Below, one piece after another: positions 42,745 through 52,259 of a stretch of 64,000 nucleotides of DNA (positions within the stretch are counted from its first letter, which is position 1; every line of letters starts with the position of its first letter). The stretch spans positions 47,795,001 through 47,859,000 of the forward strand of contig NC_073627.1 of the NCBI RefSeq assembly GCF_029407905.1, read 5' to 3'. A program made the translations under genes and the position numbers. The notes below the pieces were generated by a model. The model ran no database searches. It was given only the letters and a program-made list of their open reading frames with translations, and was not told the DNA's origin. This DNA comes from Bubalus kerabau (Eukaryota > Chordata > Mammalia > Artiodactyla > Bovidae).

Positions 42745-42880
42745 TGTGCTGCTTCTCCCACTAGACTGTGACTTCCTGGAAGACAAGAATAGCACCTCAG
42801 TCCCCTCTTTATCTGCAGGACGGAGTACAATGCCTTGAACATTGCTAGGCTCTCAGAAAAGAGCGAATGAATGAAGAAGG
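42745..42880 (+). mobile_element. L2 LINE 3' end
   Basis: 'ctagactgtgacttcctggaagacaagaatagcacc', 'caatgccttgaacattgctagg' and 'gaatgaatgaag' are the L2 terminus. Confidence 0.65.
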
Positions 42881-42984
42881 GAGTGAACAAGCCAATGGCT
42901 GAGTTCATGTACTGCAGCTGACAACCCCTGGGGTACTTATTGAAAGGGAGGAGGAGATACACCCAAGATAGTCAAGTTGCCACT

Positions 42985-43241
42985 AAGGGAGCAAAGTGCT
43001 CCAAAGTAGGGTCCGGAGGGTCTGAGGACCACCTTACCTACTTCACAATCCCATCCTCAGATGGTGGCGCCTCTCAGGCTCACCCCGAATTTCTAGACCG
43101 ATGTTCCCTCCCCGTCAGCCTGAGGGGAGCAAGGCAGCGAAGGTGTGGAGTATGAGAGCTGCAAACCCCTTCCTTGGCCCAATATGTGTGGTTGAGCATC
43201 TTGTAGAAAATTTAGATGCTTCTGGCCAACAGGACCACTGA
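42985..43241 (-). mobile_element. possible MER5-like hAT relic
   Basis: 'cttgtagaaaatttagatgcttctggcc' and 'ggaccactgattcagatc' resemble parts of MER5-type elements. Weak. Confidence 0.3.
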
Positions 43242-43252
43242 TTCAGATCACA

Positions 43253-43551
43253 CGGACTTCCCCGGTGGTCCAGTAGTTAAGAATCCACCTGCCAATGCAG
43301 GGGACATGGGTTCGATCCCTGGTCCAGGAAGATCCCAATGCTTCAGGGCAACTAAGTCCTCGTGCCACGACTATTGAAGCTCATGTGCCCTAGAGCCTGT
43401 GCTTGGCAACAAAAGAAGCCACCACAATGAGGAGCCCACCCACCATAACTAGAGAGCAGCCCGGGCTTGCCACAACTAGAGAAAGTCTGTGCACAGACAT
43501 GAAGGCCCGGTGCCAAAAACAAATATATAGATTAATTAAAAGAAAAGAGTT
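43253..43551 (+). mobile_element. CHR-type SINE, full length
   Basis: GGACTTCCCCGGTGGTCCAG through 'ccacaactagagaaagtctgtgc' to an AT-rich tail. Perfect 11-bp duplication TTCAGATCACA (43242-43252 and 43552-43562). Confidence 0.97.
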
Positions 43552-43564
43552 TTCAGATCACAGG

Positions 43565-44415
43565 ACATGGAGCATGGAATAACTCAAGAAGATTCTAGGC
43601 AGCAGACCAAGTACCAAAGTAACAAGGGCCAAGTAACAAAATGGAATAAAGACCCAGAGGGTGTTCTCTAAGTGCCCAGGTGCAGCCTCCTGGAGCAAGT
43701 ACAGGATGAATACATCAGGAAGAAGCATCAACCCTGGGGGAAGGGGAGGCAGGAAAGACCTGGAGAGCATGTGACAGGTCAGGTCCCCTTGACTCTGGCG
43801 TCCCCCTTCCTCACTTGCTGCACTGATTTCAAAGCCAGGGCCCTTCTTACCCTCTGCAGCTGAATCCAGGACTCCCTGGAGGACTTGGAGACCATCTTAG
43901 GAGAGTGCTTGTTCCTTCCCGAGGGAGGTGAGCTGTGGTGACATTTGTCTCATGCATTTTCTTTGTGGGGATAATAACAGCGACAACGATGCCTTCAGAT
44001 CCCAGATAAGGGGAGCAACGGAGATACGATTTTTCACTGGTCCCTGCCTGGCAGCTCGGCACCCGTGACAAGTAAGCCTTCATTCATAGAGAGAGGGCTT
44101 TGGACCATGGGCTGCAGAATTCTCACCGAAACTGTAGCCAGAATGAACTTGCCTTGTGACACCCTTGGGCACCGCATTCTCAGGACATCAGCAAACAGCA
44201 GTGTCCCCAGGGCTAAGAGAAAATGCTCTCCGGGCAAGAGGGATGAGGCTTGCTCTCTGTCGCCCAAGGGGCAGAAGCAAAGCCAATAGTTACAGGAAAT
44301 AGAATCAGGTTGAGGAACTCTTGATGGAATTAATGAATTAAGCAGGATGGAAGTTTTTGTCTTCTAAACAAAATGACTTCTCCAGCATGAAATATGTATC
44401 TAGTTTTCCTATGTA
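43565..44415. other. non-coding stretch, no recognised element
   Basis: Several opposed frames of 62-78 codons. No motif. Confidence 0.4.
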
Positions 44416-44419
44416 TTTA

Positions 44420-44590
44420 TTTCATCTAATTCTCCAACCACCCCCAGGAGAAGGTCAGCTCATACCCCTGTCCCCATCTATAGAGGGTTAGACTAGGTTT
44501 AGAGAGGTCAAGTGGTTTTCTAGAATCATCTCCCCCGTGTGGGGGTAGATCCGGGTTTGAAGCTGAGTCTTTTCTCTCTGGTCTGATGCT
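44420..44590 (-). mobile_element. MIR SINE
   Basis: 'catctatagagggttagactaggtttagagaggtcaagtgg' and 'gatccgggtttgaagctgagtc' are antisense MIR. Confidence 0.6.
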
Positions 44591-44665
44591 CCTTCCAGTA
44601 GGTCCTAAGTCCTGGGGTTCAAATAAAAATCTCAAGGACTTTAGAAGGGACTCATTTGACCTACT

Positions 44666-44929
44666 GGAGAAGGCAATGGCACTCCACTCCAGTACTCTTG
44701 TCTGGAAAATCCCATGGACGGAGGAGCCTGGTAGGCTGCAGTCCATGGGATTGCTAAGAGTCGGACATGACTGAGCGACTTCACTTTCATGCACTGGAGA
44801 AGGAAATGGCTACACACTCCAGTGTTTTTGCCTGGAGAATCCCAGGGACACGGGAGTCTGGTAGGCTGCTGTCTATGGGGTCGCACAGAGTCGGACACGA
44901 CTGAAGCGACTTGGCGGCAGTGGCGGCGG
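44666..44929 (+). mobile_element. Bov-A2 dimeric SINE
   Basis: Two Bov-A units (44666-44790, 44795-44910) ending GGCGGCAGTGGCGGCGGC. Perfect 13-bp duplication CATTTGACCTACT (44653-44665 and 44930-44942). Confidence 0.97.
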
Positions 44930-44935
44930 CATTTG

Positions 44936-45020
44936 ACCTACTATTAATAGCACAGGGAACTCTACTCAGCGCTTTATAATGAGCTATATGGGAAAAGAAT
45001 CTCAAAAAGAGTGTATATGT

Positions 45021-45051
<31 letters not shown>

Positions 45052-45205
45052 CATATATATATATATATATAAAACTGATTCACTTTGCTCTACAACCAAA
45101 ATTAACACATCGTAAATCAACTATACTCTAATAAAAATTTTAAAATAAAAATAAAAAACAGAAAAAATAAAAATAAGTTTGTGTACCCTCAAAAAAAAAA
45201 AAAAA
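44936..45205 (+). mobile_element. ruminant L1 3' end
   Basis: 'aatagcacagggaactctactcagcgc', 'atatgggaaaagaatctcaaaaagag', 'gattcactttgctctacaacc' and 'aatcaactatactctaataaaaatt' are the L1 3' UTR. Ends in A-rich sequence and A15 (45191-45205). The internal TATATGTG segment has expanded to (GT)n(AT)n. Confidence 0.9.
45026..45071. repeat. (GT)n-(AT)n compound microsatellite inside L1 3' UTR
   Basis: GT run 45026-45051 followed by AT run 45053-45070, at the place where L1 normally has a short TATATGTATATG segment. Confidence 0.95.
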
Positions 45206-45440
45206 GAGATTCAGGCATTTCTGGCATCTTCCAACTATGGGTCCCTATAGGCTAGTGGGCTAGAGGTGCCTTCCTCCCAGGGTTGGTAGTGCCTGGGGTT
45301 CCAGGCTGATGCAGTGCTGGGGAACTCTGAGACATTGTTGAGCTTCTTGGGCCTCACTTGGAAACCAACACAGATCCTGTCTCCCCAAACTGGGGGGCGG
45401 GGAAGGGAAGGGGTGGATTTTTGTGTTCCCTTTACTGACT

Positions 45441-46133
45441 GGGCTAAGCCACTTCAGTCGTGTCTGACTCTGTGCAACCTTATGGACTGTAGGCCACCAG
45501 GATTCTCTGTCCATGGGGATTCTCCAGGCAAGAATACTGGCGCTATTGCAGGAAGGGGGACCCCTTCCAGGGCCCTAAAGTGGGCTCTTGTCTAACACTC
45601 GGAAATGAATTGTCTGAGGAGACATACGTATTGACAAAGCAAGAGATTTTATTGGGAAGGCGCACCCAGGAAGATAGCAGTAGGGTAAAGGAACTCAGGA
45701 GGAGTGCTCTGCCATGAGGCTCACAGTCTCAGGTTTTATGGTGATCGGGTTAGTTTCCGGGTTGTTTTTGGCCAGTCGTTCTGACTCAGAGTCCTTCCTG
45801 GTTCAGCCAAGATGGATGCCAAAGAGAAGGATTCTGGGAGGCAGTCAGACACGTGGTGTCTCATTTTGACCTTTCCCGAACTCTCCCAGTTGGTGGTGGC
45901 TTATTAGTTTGTGTTCCTTACCAGGACCTCTGGTTGTAAAATAACTCATGCAAATGGTTACTATGGTGTCTGGCAGGGTAACAATCAGTGTGCTTCCCCT
46001 AGCAGAGTGGGTTGCCATGCCCCCTCCAGGGGGGCTTCCTGACCCAGGGATTGAACCTGCATCTCTATGTCTCCTGCCTAGGTAGGTGGATTCTTTACCA
46101 CTAGACCCACTGGGGAAGCCCCCCGCCCCCACT
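45441..46133 (-). mobile_element. Bov-tA SINE, antisense, split by an ERV LTR
   Basis: Left part 45441-45540 (GCTAAGCCACTTCAGTCGTG to CAAGAATACTGG) and right part from about 46005 (AGTGGGTTGCCATGCCCCCT to TTTACCACTAGACCCACTGG). The two parts are adjacent in the SINE. The perfect 12-bp duplication CCTTTACTGACT (45429-45440 and 46134-46145) encloses both halves and the LTR. Confidence 0.95.
45541..46004 (-). mobile_element. bovine-type ERV solo LTR, antisense
   Basis: About 460 bp. On the minus strand a polyadenylation signal AATAAA occurs in 'ttcccaataaaatctcttgc' (+ strand 45640-45655), followed by the 3' terminal segment. The body ('gccaagatggatgcc', 'ggttactatggtgtctggcagg') matches a BTLTR1-like LTR I recognise from cattle. 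No gag, pol or env lies nearby, so it is a solo LTR with no coding capacity. Exact ends and the expected 6-bp duplication are not resolved. Confidence 0.8.
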
Positions 46134-46145
46134 CCTTTACTGACT

Positions 46146-46495
46146 AGGTGGGTACATAAAAGGACTCAGAGGCCCTCATGATATTATTAACATTCTTTCT
46201 TCCTCTACATCTCTCTCCCCTCTCCCCCACCGGGTTCAGCCTAATCTCATTTCCTCCTGTCTATTGTACACCTGGATCTTGGCTTTTTAACCCAAATGTC
46301 AAGGATATGATGTCATTATCCTCTAGTTTCACCTTGGCGATTCCATGCCAGCAGCAGGTCTCCTGTTTAGCTGCCTGAATGGTAAGGGTCTGGGATAGGA
46401 GGACATTGGGGGTAGGGGCATCTATAATACTTCACAAACATCGTGTTTTGTGCTAAATCACCTCATCACAGACATCATCCTGCCACAAAGGTGTG
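46146..46495. other. non-coding stretch
   Basis: Pyrimidine-rich start (46190-46225), otherwise unassigned. Confidence 0.4.
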
Positions 46496-46499
46496 TCTC

Positions 46500-47150
46500 C
46501 TCTACTTTTCTCCATCTCCCAGGACATGATTGTAACTCAGTCACCAGCACCCCGTCACCTACAACCCGCACAAATGCAACAGAATGCTAAAACTTTCCCT
46601 TTTGGTTCCCTCCAACCCATCCTCCTCAGCGCTGTCAAATCGATCTCTTCACAGTGCAAAACTGGATTATGTCAATCCTCTGCTTAAGACGCATTGACAG
46701 CTCCCATTGCACTTGGGATGAACCACAGAATCCCCGCCTGCTCCTGCTCTGCCCGCCCCTCTCATCTCGTTGCAAACGGCTCTCCCCTTTTCTCTGAGCC
46801 ACGGTCACTCCATGGTCACTGCAGCCTCTGTCCAGCTTCCCGAGTGCAGCAAGGGCATCCCTTCCAAGCGTATGTTCTTCTGCTTGGAATTCTTCTCATG
46901 CCACTGGTTTCTTCCTTGGCTATTTATCCTCCAAGCATCACCTGCAGTGCCCCCCCCCACCATCAGGAAGCATTCCTGTACACCCTCCCCCCAATCGCAA
47001 CTAGATTTCCCCTGGAATTCCCTCCCATTGTATGATGCCTTTACTTCACTGACTTTTTCATGGCTTGGAATTATGGATTCATTTGTGTGTTTAGTTATGA
47101 CCTATCGCTTCTAGAAGACACACTCCACAAAGCAGGGGCTGCTGTCTGTT
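46500..47150 (+). mobile_element. L2 LINE 3' region
   Basis: 'gtgcaaaactggattatgtcaatcctctgcttaagacgc', 'cttcccgagtgcagcaagggc', 'cttctgcttggaattcttctc' and 'cttctagaagacacactccacaaagcaggg' follow L2 in order. Confidence 0.8.
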
Positions 47151-47252
47151 CAGCCCTGCATTCCTGGGGAATCTCACCCCTTATCCTGGGGCACGTGAAT
47201 AAGAAAGGAGGGGAGGGGCAAAAGAGAGAAAAGATAGGTGTGAGAGAAGAAA

Positions 47253-47478
47253 GGGCTTCTTCGGTTGCGCAGTCATAAGGAATCCACCTGCCTATGAAGT
47301 TGATGCAGGAGATGCAAGTCCGATACCTGGATTGGGAAGATCTCCTGGAGTAGGAAATGGCAACCCATTCCAGTATTCTTGCCTGGGAAATCCCATAGAC
47401 AGAGGAATCTCGCGGGCAACAGTCCACAGAGTCACACAGAGTTGGACGCGACTGGGCAGGCACACGCACAGGCATGAA
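47253..47478 (+). mobile_element. Bov-tA SINE
   Basis: GGGCTTCTTCGGTTGCGCAG through 'ccattccagtattcttgcctggg' to GTTGGACGCGACTGGGCAGG. More diverged than neighbours. Confidence 0.9.
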
Positions 47479-47479
47479 A

Positions 47480-47570
47480 GAAGAGAAGTGAAGCAGGAGG
47501 GAGGAGGGAGGAAGGAAAGGGAGGCTGAGGGATGGAAGAGGAGCTGGAGGAGGAAAGGAGGGGCGCTAAT
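47480..47570. repeat. GA-rich purine tract
   Basis: AGGAGGGAGGAGGGAGGAAG and similar, about 90 bases. Confidence 0.8.
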
Positions 47571-47842
47571 GACCGGAGCTCTTCTAGCTGACAGCCTCTT
47601 TCTCCTCTGCCCGGTGAGGAACTTGGGAGTAAGCTCCGCTGTACTATGGCGCCCTCATCTGACAGGTGGAGTTAGTGCGCCGGCTGTCTCCCTTATCTGG
47701 GACCCTGGAAGGAGTCATATGGCCATGTGTGCACATGTATGTGTGTGTGCAACTGCACTTTGGATGCACATATTAGAGTGCTTGCCTAGATGCTTGCACT
47801 CTCTCTCCAATTCGCCTTTTATCCTGGTTCCTTCCCCTTAAT

Positions 47843-47922
47843 GAGCTTCTCTGGTGGCTCAGATGGTAAAGAATTTGCCTGCAATGTGGAAGACCCAGAT
47901 TCGATCCCTGGTCGGGAAGATC
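47843..47922 (+). mobile_element. Bov-tA SINE, head only (3'-truncated)
   Basis: GAGCTTCTCTGGTGGCTCAG to 'gattcgatccctggtcgggaagatc', then the 3' two-thirds are missing. LINE-driven copies normally lose the 5' end, so this loss is probably a later deletion. Confidence 0.85.
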
Positions 47923-47937
47923 TGTTTTGGGTATAAT

Positions 47938-48149
47938 GTGCGTGCATGCTAAGTTGCTTCAGCCATATCTGACTCTTTGCGAACGAATGGACTGTAGCCC
48001 ACCAGGCTCCTCTGTCCATGAAATTCTCCAGGCAAGAATACTAGAATGTGCTGCCATGCCCTCCTCCAGAGGATCTTCCCGACCCAGGGATTGAACCTGC
48101 ATCTCTTACCTCGCCTGCATTGGCAGGTAGGTTCTTAGCACTAGGAAGC
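47938..48149 (-). mobile_element. Bov-tA SINE, full length, antisense
   Basis: GCGTGCATGCTAAGTTGCTT to 'ggcaggtaggttcttagcactaggaagcc'. Lies 15 bases from the head-only copy, in inverted orientation. Confidence 0.95.
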
Positions 48150-48501
48150 CTTGGATATAGTAACGGCATAAAAACCCAGCGAACAGGGAGCAGCTGGAGG
48201 GAATGCCATTGCAAGTGGCACGTGGACAATCTGCACAGAACCTGCAGGCCCCTGGGAATCGGTCTTGACATCAGAACGATTTCTGAGTAGTGGTGCCACA
48301 GCTGAGAGCAGGAACCCCATAGAAACTTGGGATCCCCAGACTTCAGCTAATCAGGGAAGTGAGAGAAAACTGCCCTGCCCTCTGTGTCCTCTTCCAACAC
48401 TGGTGGCCTCTGCTGTCCCAAATAGCCCTTCTAGCCCCTACCTGGGCCCCTGCCTCATTCCCCTTCTCCTGCCCAAATCAAAATGCCAGCCCTGCTCTGT
48501 G
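48150..48501. other. non-coding stretch
   Basis: Unassigned; a 153-codon + frame (48265-48726) ends inside the next SINE and is chance. Confidence 0.4.
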
Positions 48502-48515
48502 CTGGAGGGTGGATG

Positions 48516-48708
48516 TGTGTGTGTGTGTTCTCAGTCATGTCTGACTCTTTGTGACCTTGTGGACTGTAGCCCACCAGGCTCCCCTGTCCATGGGAATCTT
48601 CCAGGCAAGAATACTGGAGCTGTGGTATGGCCATTTCCTACTCCATGGGATCTCGAGTCTCCTGCATTGGCAGGCAGATTCTTTACCACGAGTACCACCT
48701 GGGAAGCC
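48516..48708 (-). mobile_element. Bov-tA SINE, antisense
   Basis: Starts with a (TG)n tail, then TTCTCAGTCATGTCTGACTC, ending TTACCACGAGTACCACCTGG. Target duplication CTGGAGGGTGRATG (48502-48515 and 48709-48722). Confidence 0.95.
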
Positions 48709-48722
48709 CTGGAGGGTGAATG

Positions 48723-48840
48723 TTAAGTCACAGAAAGTACTGGCTTGAGTTTCATAAACCTGGTCTCTGGTCTTGACTCTGTGGCCTCAGGTACATTGGC
48801 TTCCCTCTCTGGGCTCTAGATGGCTCATCCACAAAATGAC
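48723..48840 (+). mobile_element. MIR SINE fragment
   Basis: 'gtactggcttgagtttcataaacctgg' and 'cttccctctctgggctctag' are MIR-like. Confidence 0.45.
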
Positions 48841-48899
48841 CCACAGCCCAAGGACCTGCTTCATGATTCTCCCGAAGTCAGCATTCCATGGGGCCCCAC

Positions 48900-49044
48900 T
48901 GAGTCTTTCTTGCTTAACAAAAGCTTTTAAATCTCAGTGGCTTATGAGAACAGTTTTCCTGCTCACTGGTTTGTATGTTGATTGAGGTTCAGCTAATCTG
49001 AGCTGGCTGAGTGGGTCAGATTAGACTCAAGTTTGTCCTAACTG
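48900..49044 (+). mobile_element. ancient mammalian repeat (same family as 10.66 kb)
   Basis: 'aacaaaagcttttaaatctcagtggcttatgagaacag' and 'ctgctcactggtttgtatgttgattgagg' match the same old repeat family. Confidence 0.45.
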
Positions 49045-49049
49045 TCCTT

Positions 49050-49089
49050 ATCATTTCTCTGCCTTTTGGCTAAGATCAAGTGTAGTACC
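49050..49089 (+). ncRNA. RNU2: U2 snRNA 5' fragment (pseudogene, nt 1-40)
   Basis: Aligns with U2 snRNA from its first nucleotide: 36 of 40 positions agree, including the block GCCTTTTGGCTAAGATCAAG and the branch-site recognition sequence GTAGTA. Mismatches are at nt 4, 5, 11 and 39; the change at nt 4 fits CpG decay. It stops exactly where a Bov-tA begins. There is no U2 promoter or 3' box, so it is not a working gene. Confidence 0.9.
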
Positions 49090-49304
49090 AAGGCTTCCCA
49101 GGTGGCGCTAGTGGTAAAGAATCCACCTGCAATGCAGGAGGTACTGGTTCCATCCCCGGGTTGGGAAGATCCCCTGGAGGAGAAAATGGCAATCCACTCC
49201 AGTATTCTTGCCTGGAGAATCCCATGGACAGAGGAGCCTGGCAGGCTACAGTCCATGCGGTCACAGAGTCGGACACGACTAAAGTGACGTAGCACATATA
49301 TGCA
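49090..49304 (+). mobile_element. Bov-tA SINE fused to U2 fragment
   Basis: Full 5' end AAGGCTTCCCAGGTGGCGCT joined directly to U2 nt 40, then 'ccactccagtattcttgcctggagaatcccatgg' to GTCGGACACGACTAAAGTGA and a short tail ACATATATGCA. The duplication TCCTTAT lies left of the U2 part (49045-49051, sharing two bases with U2) and right of the SINE tail (49305-49311), so the chimera inserted as one unit. Confidence 0.9.
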
Positions 49305-49574
49305 TCCTTATTCTGGGGCCCATACTGGGGAAGAAGAAGCTGTTTGGAGCATGATCTTCTCATGGTCGATCACAAGCATGCAATAAGCCAAGTTCCATCG
49401 TGCAAGCACATGTAAAGCCTCTACTCACATTGTTCACCAACACTCCATGTGCTGGAATGTGCACAGAAGTGACACAGGTCATTTTCACACTGAAGTGGGT
49501 AAAGCATGTCTACCTCATTGCTTACTTAAATGGCACCAGGTTAATCTTGAGGGCACAGGAGGACAGATCCACAG

Positions 49575-49730
49575 ATTGGGTACAGCCTCAATCCCTGAGT
49601 TACCATACAGAAGAGAGAAACCCAGCCCACATCAGATTGTGTCATAAGCAAGAAATAGACATATATTGTCAAGCCACTAAGACCTGGGACATATTTGTTA
49701 TTATGGCCTTGCACAGCCTAACCTGACAGA
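49575..49730 (+). mobile_element. MLT1-type LTR fragment
   Basis: 'gtcaagccactaagacctgggacatatttgttattatggc' and 'cagcctaacctgacagata' match the end of old MaLR-type LTRs. Confidence 0.5.
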
Positions 49731-49932
49731 TATACCACTAATGCACTGGCTCCTAACTCCATCATCTTTGCTTCTGTTCCTAATTTGGGCTCATTCACTG
49801 ATTCACAGGCAGACCCCAGAGGCAGGACCCAGCAAGAGCTGCTGCAGAAAGATCCTGTGCTTGTCCCCAGCAAGTCTTGAATCTGGACAGGAAGAGGAGT
49901 TATGAAAGAGCCTTGGAGGAGCACTCTCTGCT

Positions 49933-50068
49933 ATTTTTTATTTTTTTAATTTTTATTTTTGGCCATGCACATGGTATGGAGGACCTTCATTCCCCAACCA
50001 GGGATTGAACCCACACCCCCGGCACGGGAAGCAAGGCGTCTTAACCATTGGACCACCAAGGAAGTCCT
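49933..50068 (-). mobile_element. CHR-type SINE (short form), antisense
   Basis: ATTTTTATTTTTGGCCATGC to 'accattggaccaccaaggaagtcc'. Confidence 0.85.
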
Positions 50069-50329
50069 TATTTCAAAATATAGAAGGACAGTTACTAGGC
50101 TGTATGTATATGCATGTGTGTGTTTCATTTTAATATAGAGAGGTGGAAAATCAACAAACCAAATGGACTACAATTTCCTAGATAACTCCAGCTTTCATTT
50201 TTAAAATAACAGTAATATGTGGTTGAGCATTCCAACAAAATAGATACAAAATGAAAATGCGATTCTCTCTCGACCAGTCACTCTGCTGAAAGGTGGCTCC
50301 TTTAAACAGTATGTGAGCAGTTTCTCGTA

Positions 50330-50890
50330 TTTTCTTTCAGGGAAAAGTGTGTTTATTCGCAAATGCACGTCTACATGTATAGGCTTCCCCTAAAATGCTG
50401 TTTTGGATTTTGCGTTTCATCACTCACTGAGACAGCATCGACATCTTCCCCCAAACACCACGCACATCTCACGCAGACTATTTAACGCCTTCAAAGGATT
50501 CCATCCTGTGGTGGAATCATTTATGTAATATGGTCCTGATGGAAGGGCACACTGTTTTCAGCATTACTTGTTTGCTTAATTTTTCCATTACATTTAGTGG
50601 TGTCATGACTGTAGTGAACAGGCCTGTACCTGATTTATTGGGCAGCTTCTTAGCAATGGGATTAGCAGGATGAAAGGAATGTAAGCTTTGGATTTTGGTA
50701 AATACTGCCAAATTGTCTTCCGCCAATTGTATCACTGCATTCCCACCAGCAGTACAGAAGAATGCTCCATGGCCATCCTCACCAGCATTGAGTTTTCATT
50801 TTTGTCAGTTTTGCAGTTGGCGTATTATTTCTTCTCGGGTGAATTCATTATCCACTGGAAAACTGTTTCTTGAACAAACCATTTTACAAT
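50330..50890 (-). mobile_element. L1M LINE 3' region, antisense
   Basis: 'ctgccaaattgtcttccgccaattgtatcactgcattcccaccagcag' and 'catcctcaccagcattgag' are the reversed L1M 3' UTR. Confidence 0.75.
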
Positions 50891-51234
50891 GGGCTGTGAA
50901 ATAAGAGACACAGAACACTCGTGGTGTGCTGGGGCCCTCGCCACCTTGGTACCCGTCAAGCTCCCCACTGATGCTCTCAGCATCCCTGAATGACTGCCCC
51001 AACACCCTTGACTGTTCCCTTCTCCTGTGAGCTGGGCTGGACCACATCAAAATAACCTCAAGGTCACTTTTCCCTCCTTCCTTAGACCAAGCCAGCCCTG
51101 CACAGCCAGATCCATGAGCTCCTTGTCAACAGAGCAGTTCAAATAAAGGCAAGCAATCGCTTGTTGGAGATGGTACAGAAATGAGTTTCTGTCCTGGGCG
51201 AGGGGATAGATTACATAACATCTTGGATTTATTT
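50891..51234. other. non-coding stretch
   Basis: No repeat recognised; an 81-codon minus frame (50805-51050) runs partly in L1M. Confidence 0.4.
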
Positions 51235-51445
51235 CTTTTTTAAAAAAATGTATCCACCATACTTTTCTTCTGTCTTAAAAAAATAATAAGGCCCTTGAAG
51301 TGAATTTGAAAAAGGCAAAAAGGCACAAAACAGACAGTATAAATTGCCTTCAGTCCTAGAATCCAGTGTTCATATGTCGGTGTACAGATTTCTAGTCCTT
51401 TTATACACATGCCTACATCCATACCCACACATTTACTGAAACCAT
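51235..51445 (-). mobile_element. possible L1M fragment
   Basis: 'ccagtgttcatatgtcggtgtacagatttctagtccttttatacacatgcc' resembles the antisense L1M 3' UTR. Confidence 0.4.
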
Positions 51446-51556
51446 GAGATATTATTCCAGAGGCAATATAGCATGGCAGTTAATAGGAGGGATTTTTGAA
51501 CCAGACAGGCTGGGTTTGTATCTCAACTTTACCACTTATTATCTGTGAGACTGTGG

Positions 51557-51768
51557 GCTGCTGTGCTTAGTTGCTCAGTCATGTCCGATTCTTTGCAACC
51601 CCGTGGACTGTAATCCGCCAGGCTCCTCTGTCCATGGGATTCTCCAGGCAAGAATACTGGAGTGGGTTGCCATGCCCTCCTTCAGGGGCTCTTCCCAACC
51701 CAGGGATTGAATTCAGGTCTCCCTCATTGCAGGCAGATTCTTTAGCATCTGAGCCACCAGGGAAGCCC
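51557..51768 (-). mobile_element. Bov-tA SINE, antisense
   Basis: TGCTTAGTTGCTCAGTCATG to 'ttagcatctgagccaccagggaagccc'. Confidence 0.95.
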
Positions 51769-51778
51769 ATTTTTATTC

Positions 51779-52045
51779 TGCTGCTGCTAAGTCGCTTCAG
51801 TCGTGTCCGACTCTGTGCGACCCCATAGATGGCAGCCCACCAGGCTCCCCCGTCCCTGGGATTCTCCAGGCAAGAACACTGGAGTGGGTTGCCCTTTCCT
51901 TCTCCAATGCATGAAAGTGAAAAGTGAAAGTGAAGTCGCTCAGTCGTGTCCGACTCTTAGCGACCCCATGGACCACTGCCCACCAGGCTCCTCCATCCGT
52001 GGGATTTTCCAGGCAAGAGTACTGGAGTGGGGTGCCATTGCCTTA
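51779..52045 (-). mobile_element. Bov-A2 dimeric SINE, antisense
   Basis: TGCTGCTGCTAAGTCGCTTC, first unit to 51905, linker CATGAAAGTGAAAAGTGAAA, second unit to 52040. Ten bases right of the preceding Bov-tA and in the same orientation. Confidence 0.95.
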
Positions 52046-52167
52046 GCACCTCGATTTCATCATCTGTAAAATGTGTATAATAATAGCATCTACCTCATTT
52101 GGTCATTGGGTATGTTACATGCATTAATGACAAGTTAAGCTAGCAAATACTAAGGGCTATCTTTTAT

Positions 52168-52251
52168 TATTGGGTTGGTCAGAAAGTTCATTTGGGTTTT
52201 TCCATAACATCTTAGGGAGAAACCTGAACAAACTTTTTGGCCAACCCAGTA
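52168..52251. mobile_element. mariner MITE, complete
   Basis: TA, TTGGGTTGGTCAGAAAGTTC, centre CCATAACATCTTAGGGAG, then AACTTTTTGGCCAACCCAG, TA. Arms are inverted copies; 84 bp including TA duplications. Confidence 0.95.
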
Positions 52252-52259
52252 TTCTTAAT

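Larger units (their letters stand above)
51455..52130 (+). mobile_element. MIR SINE split by two ruminant SINEs
   Basis: Left half 51455-51555 ('ggcaatatagcatggcagttaatagg', 'cttattatctgtgagactgtggg') and right half 52046-52130 ('cacctcgatttcatcatctgtaaaatg'). The MIR centre is missing at the insertion point. Confidence 0.75.

Noticed and set aside
45541..46004. possible full provirus
   Set aside because: Only one LTR-length segment is present; the SINE resumes directly after it.
47332..47841. 169-codon plus frame
   Set aside because: Starts inside a Bov-tA and crosses a purine-rich tract.
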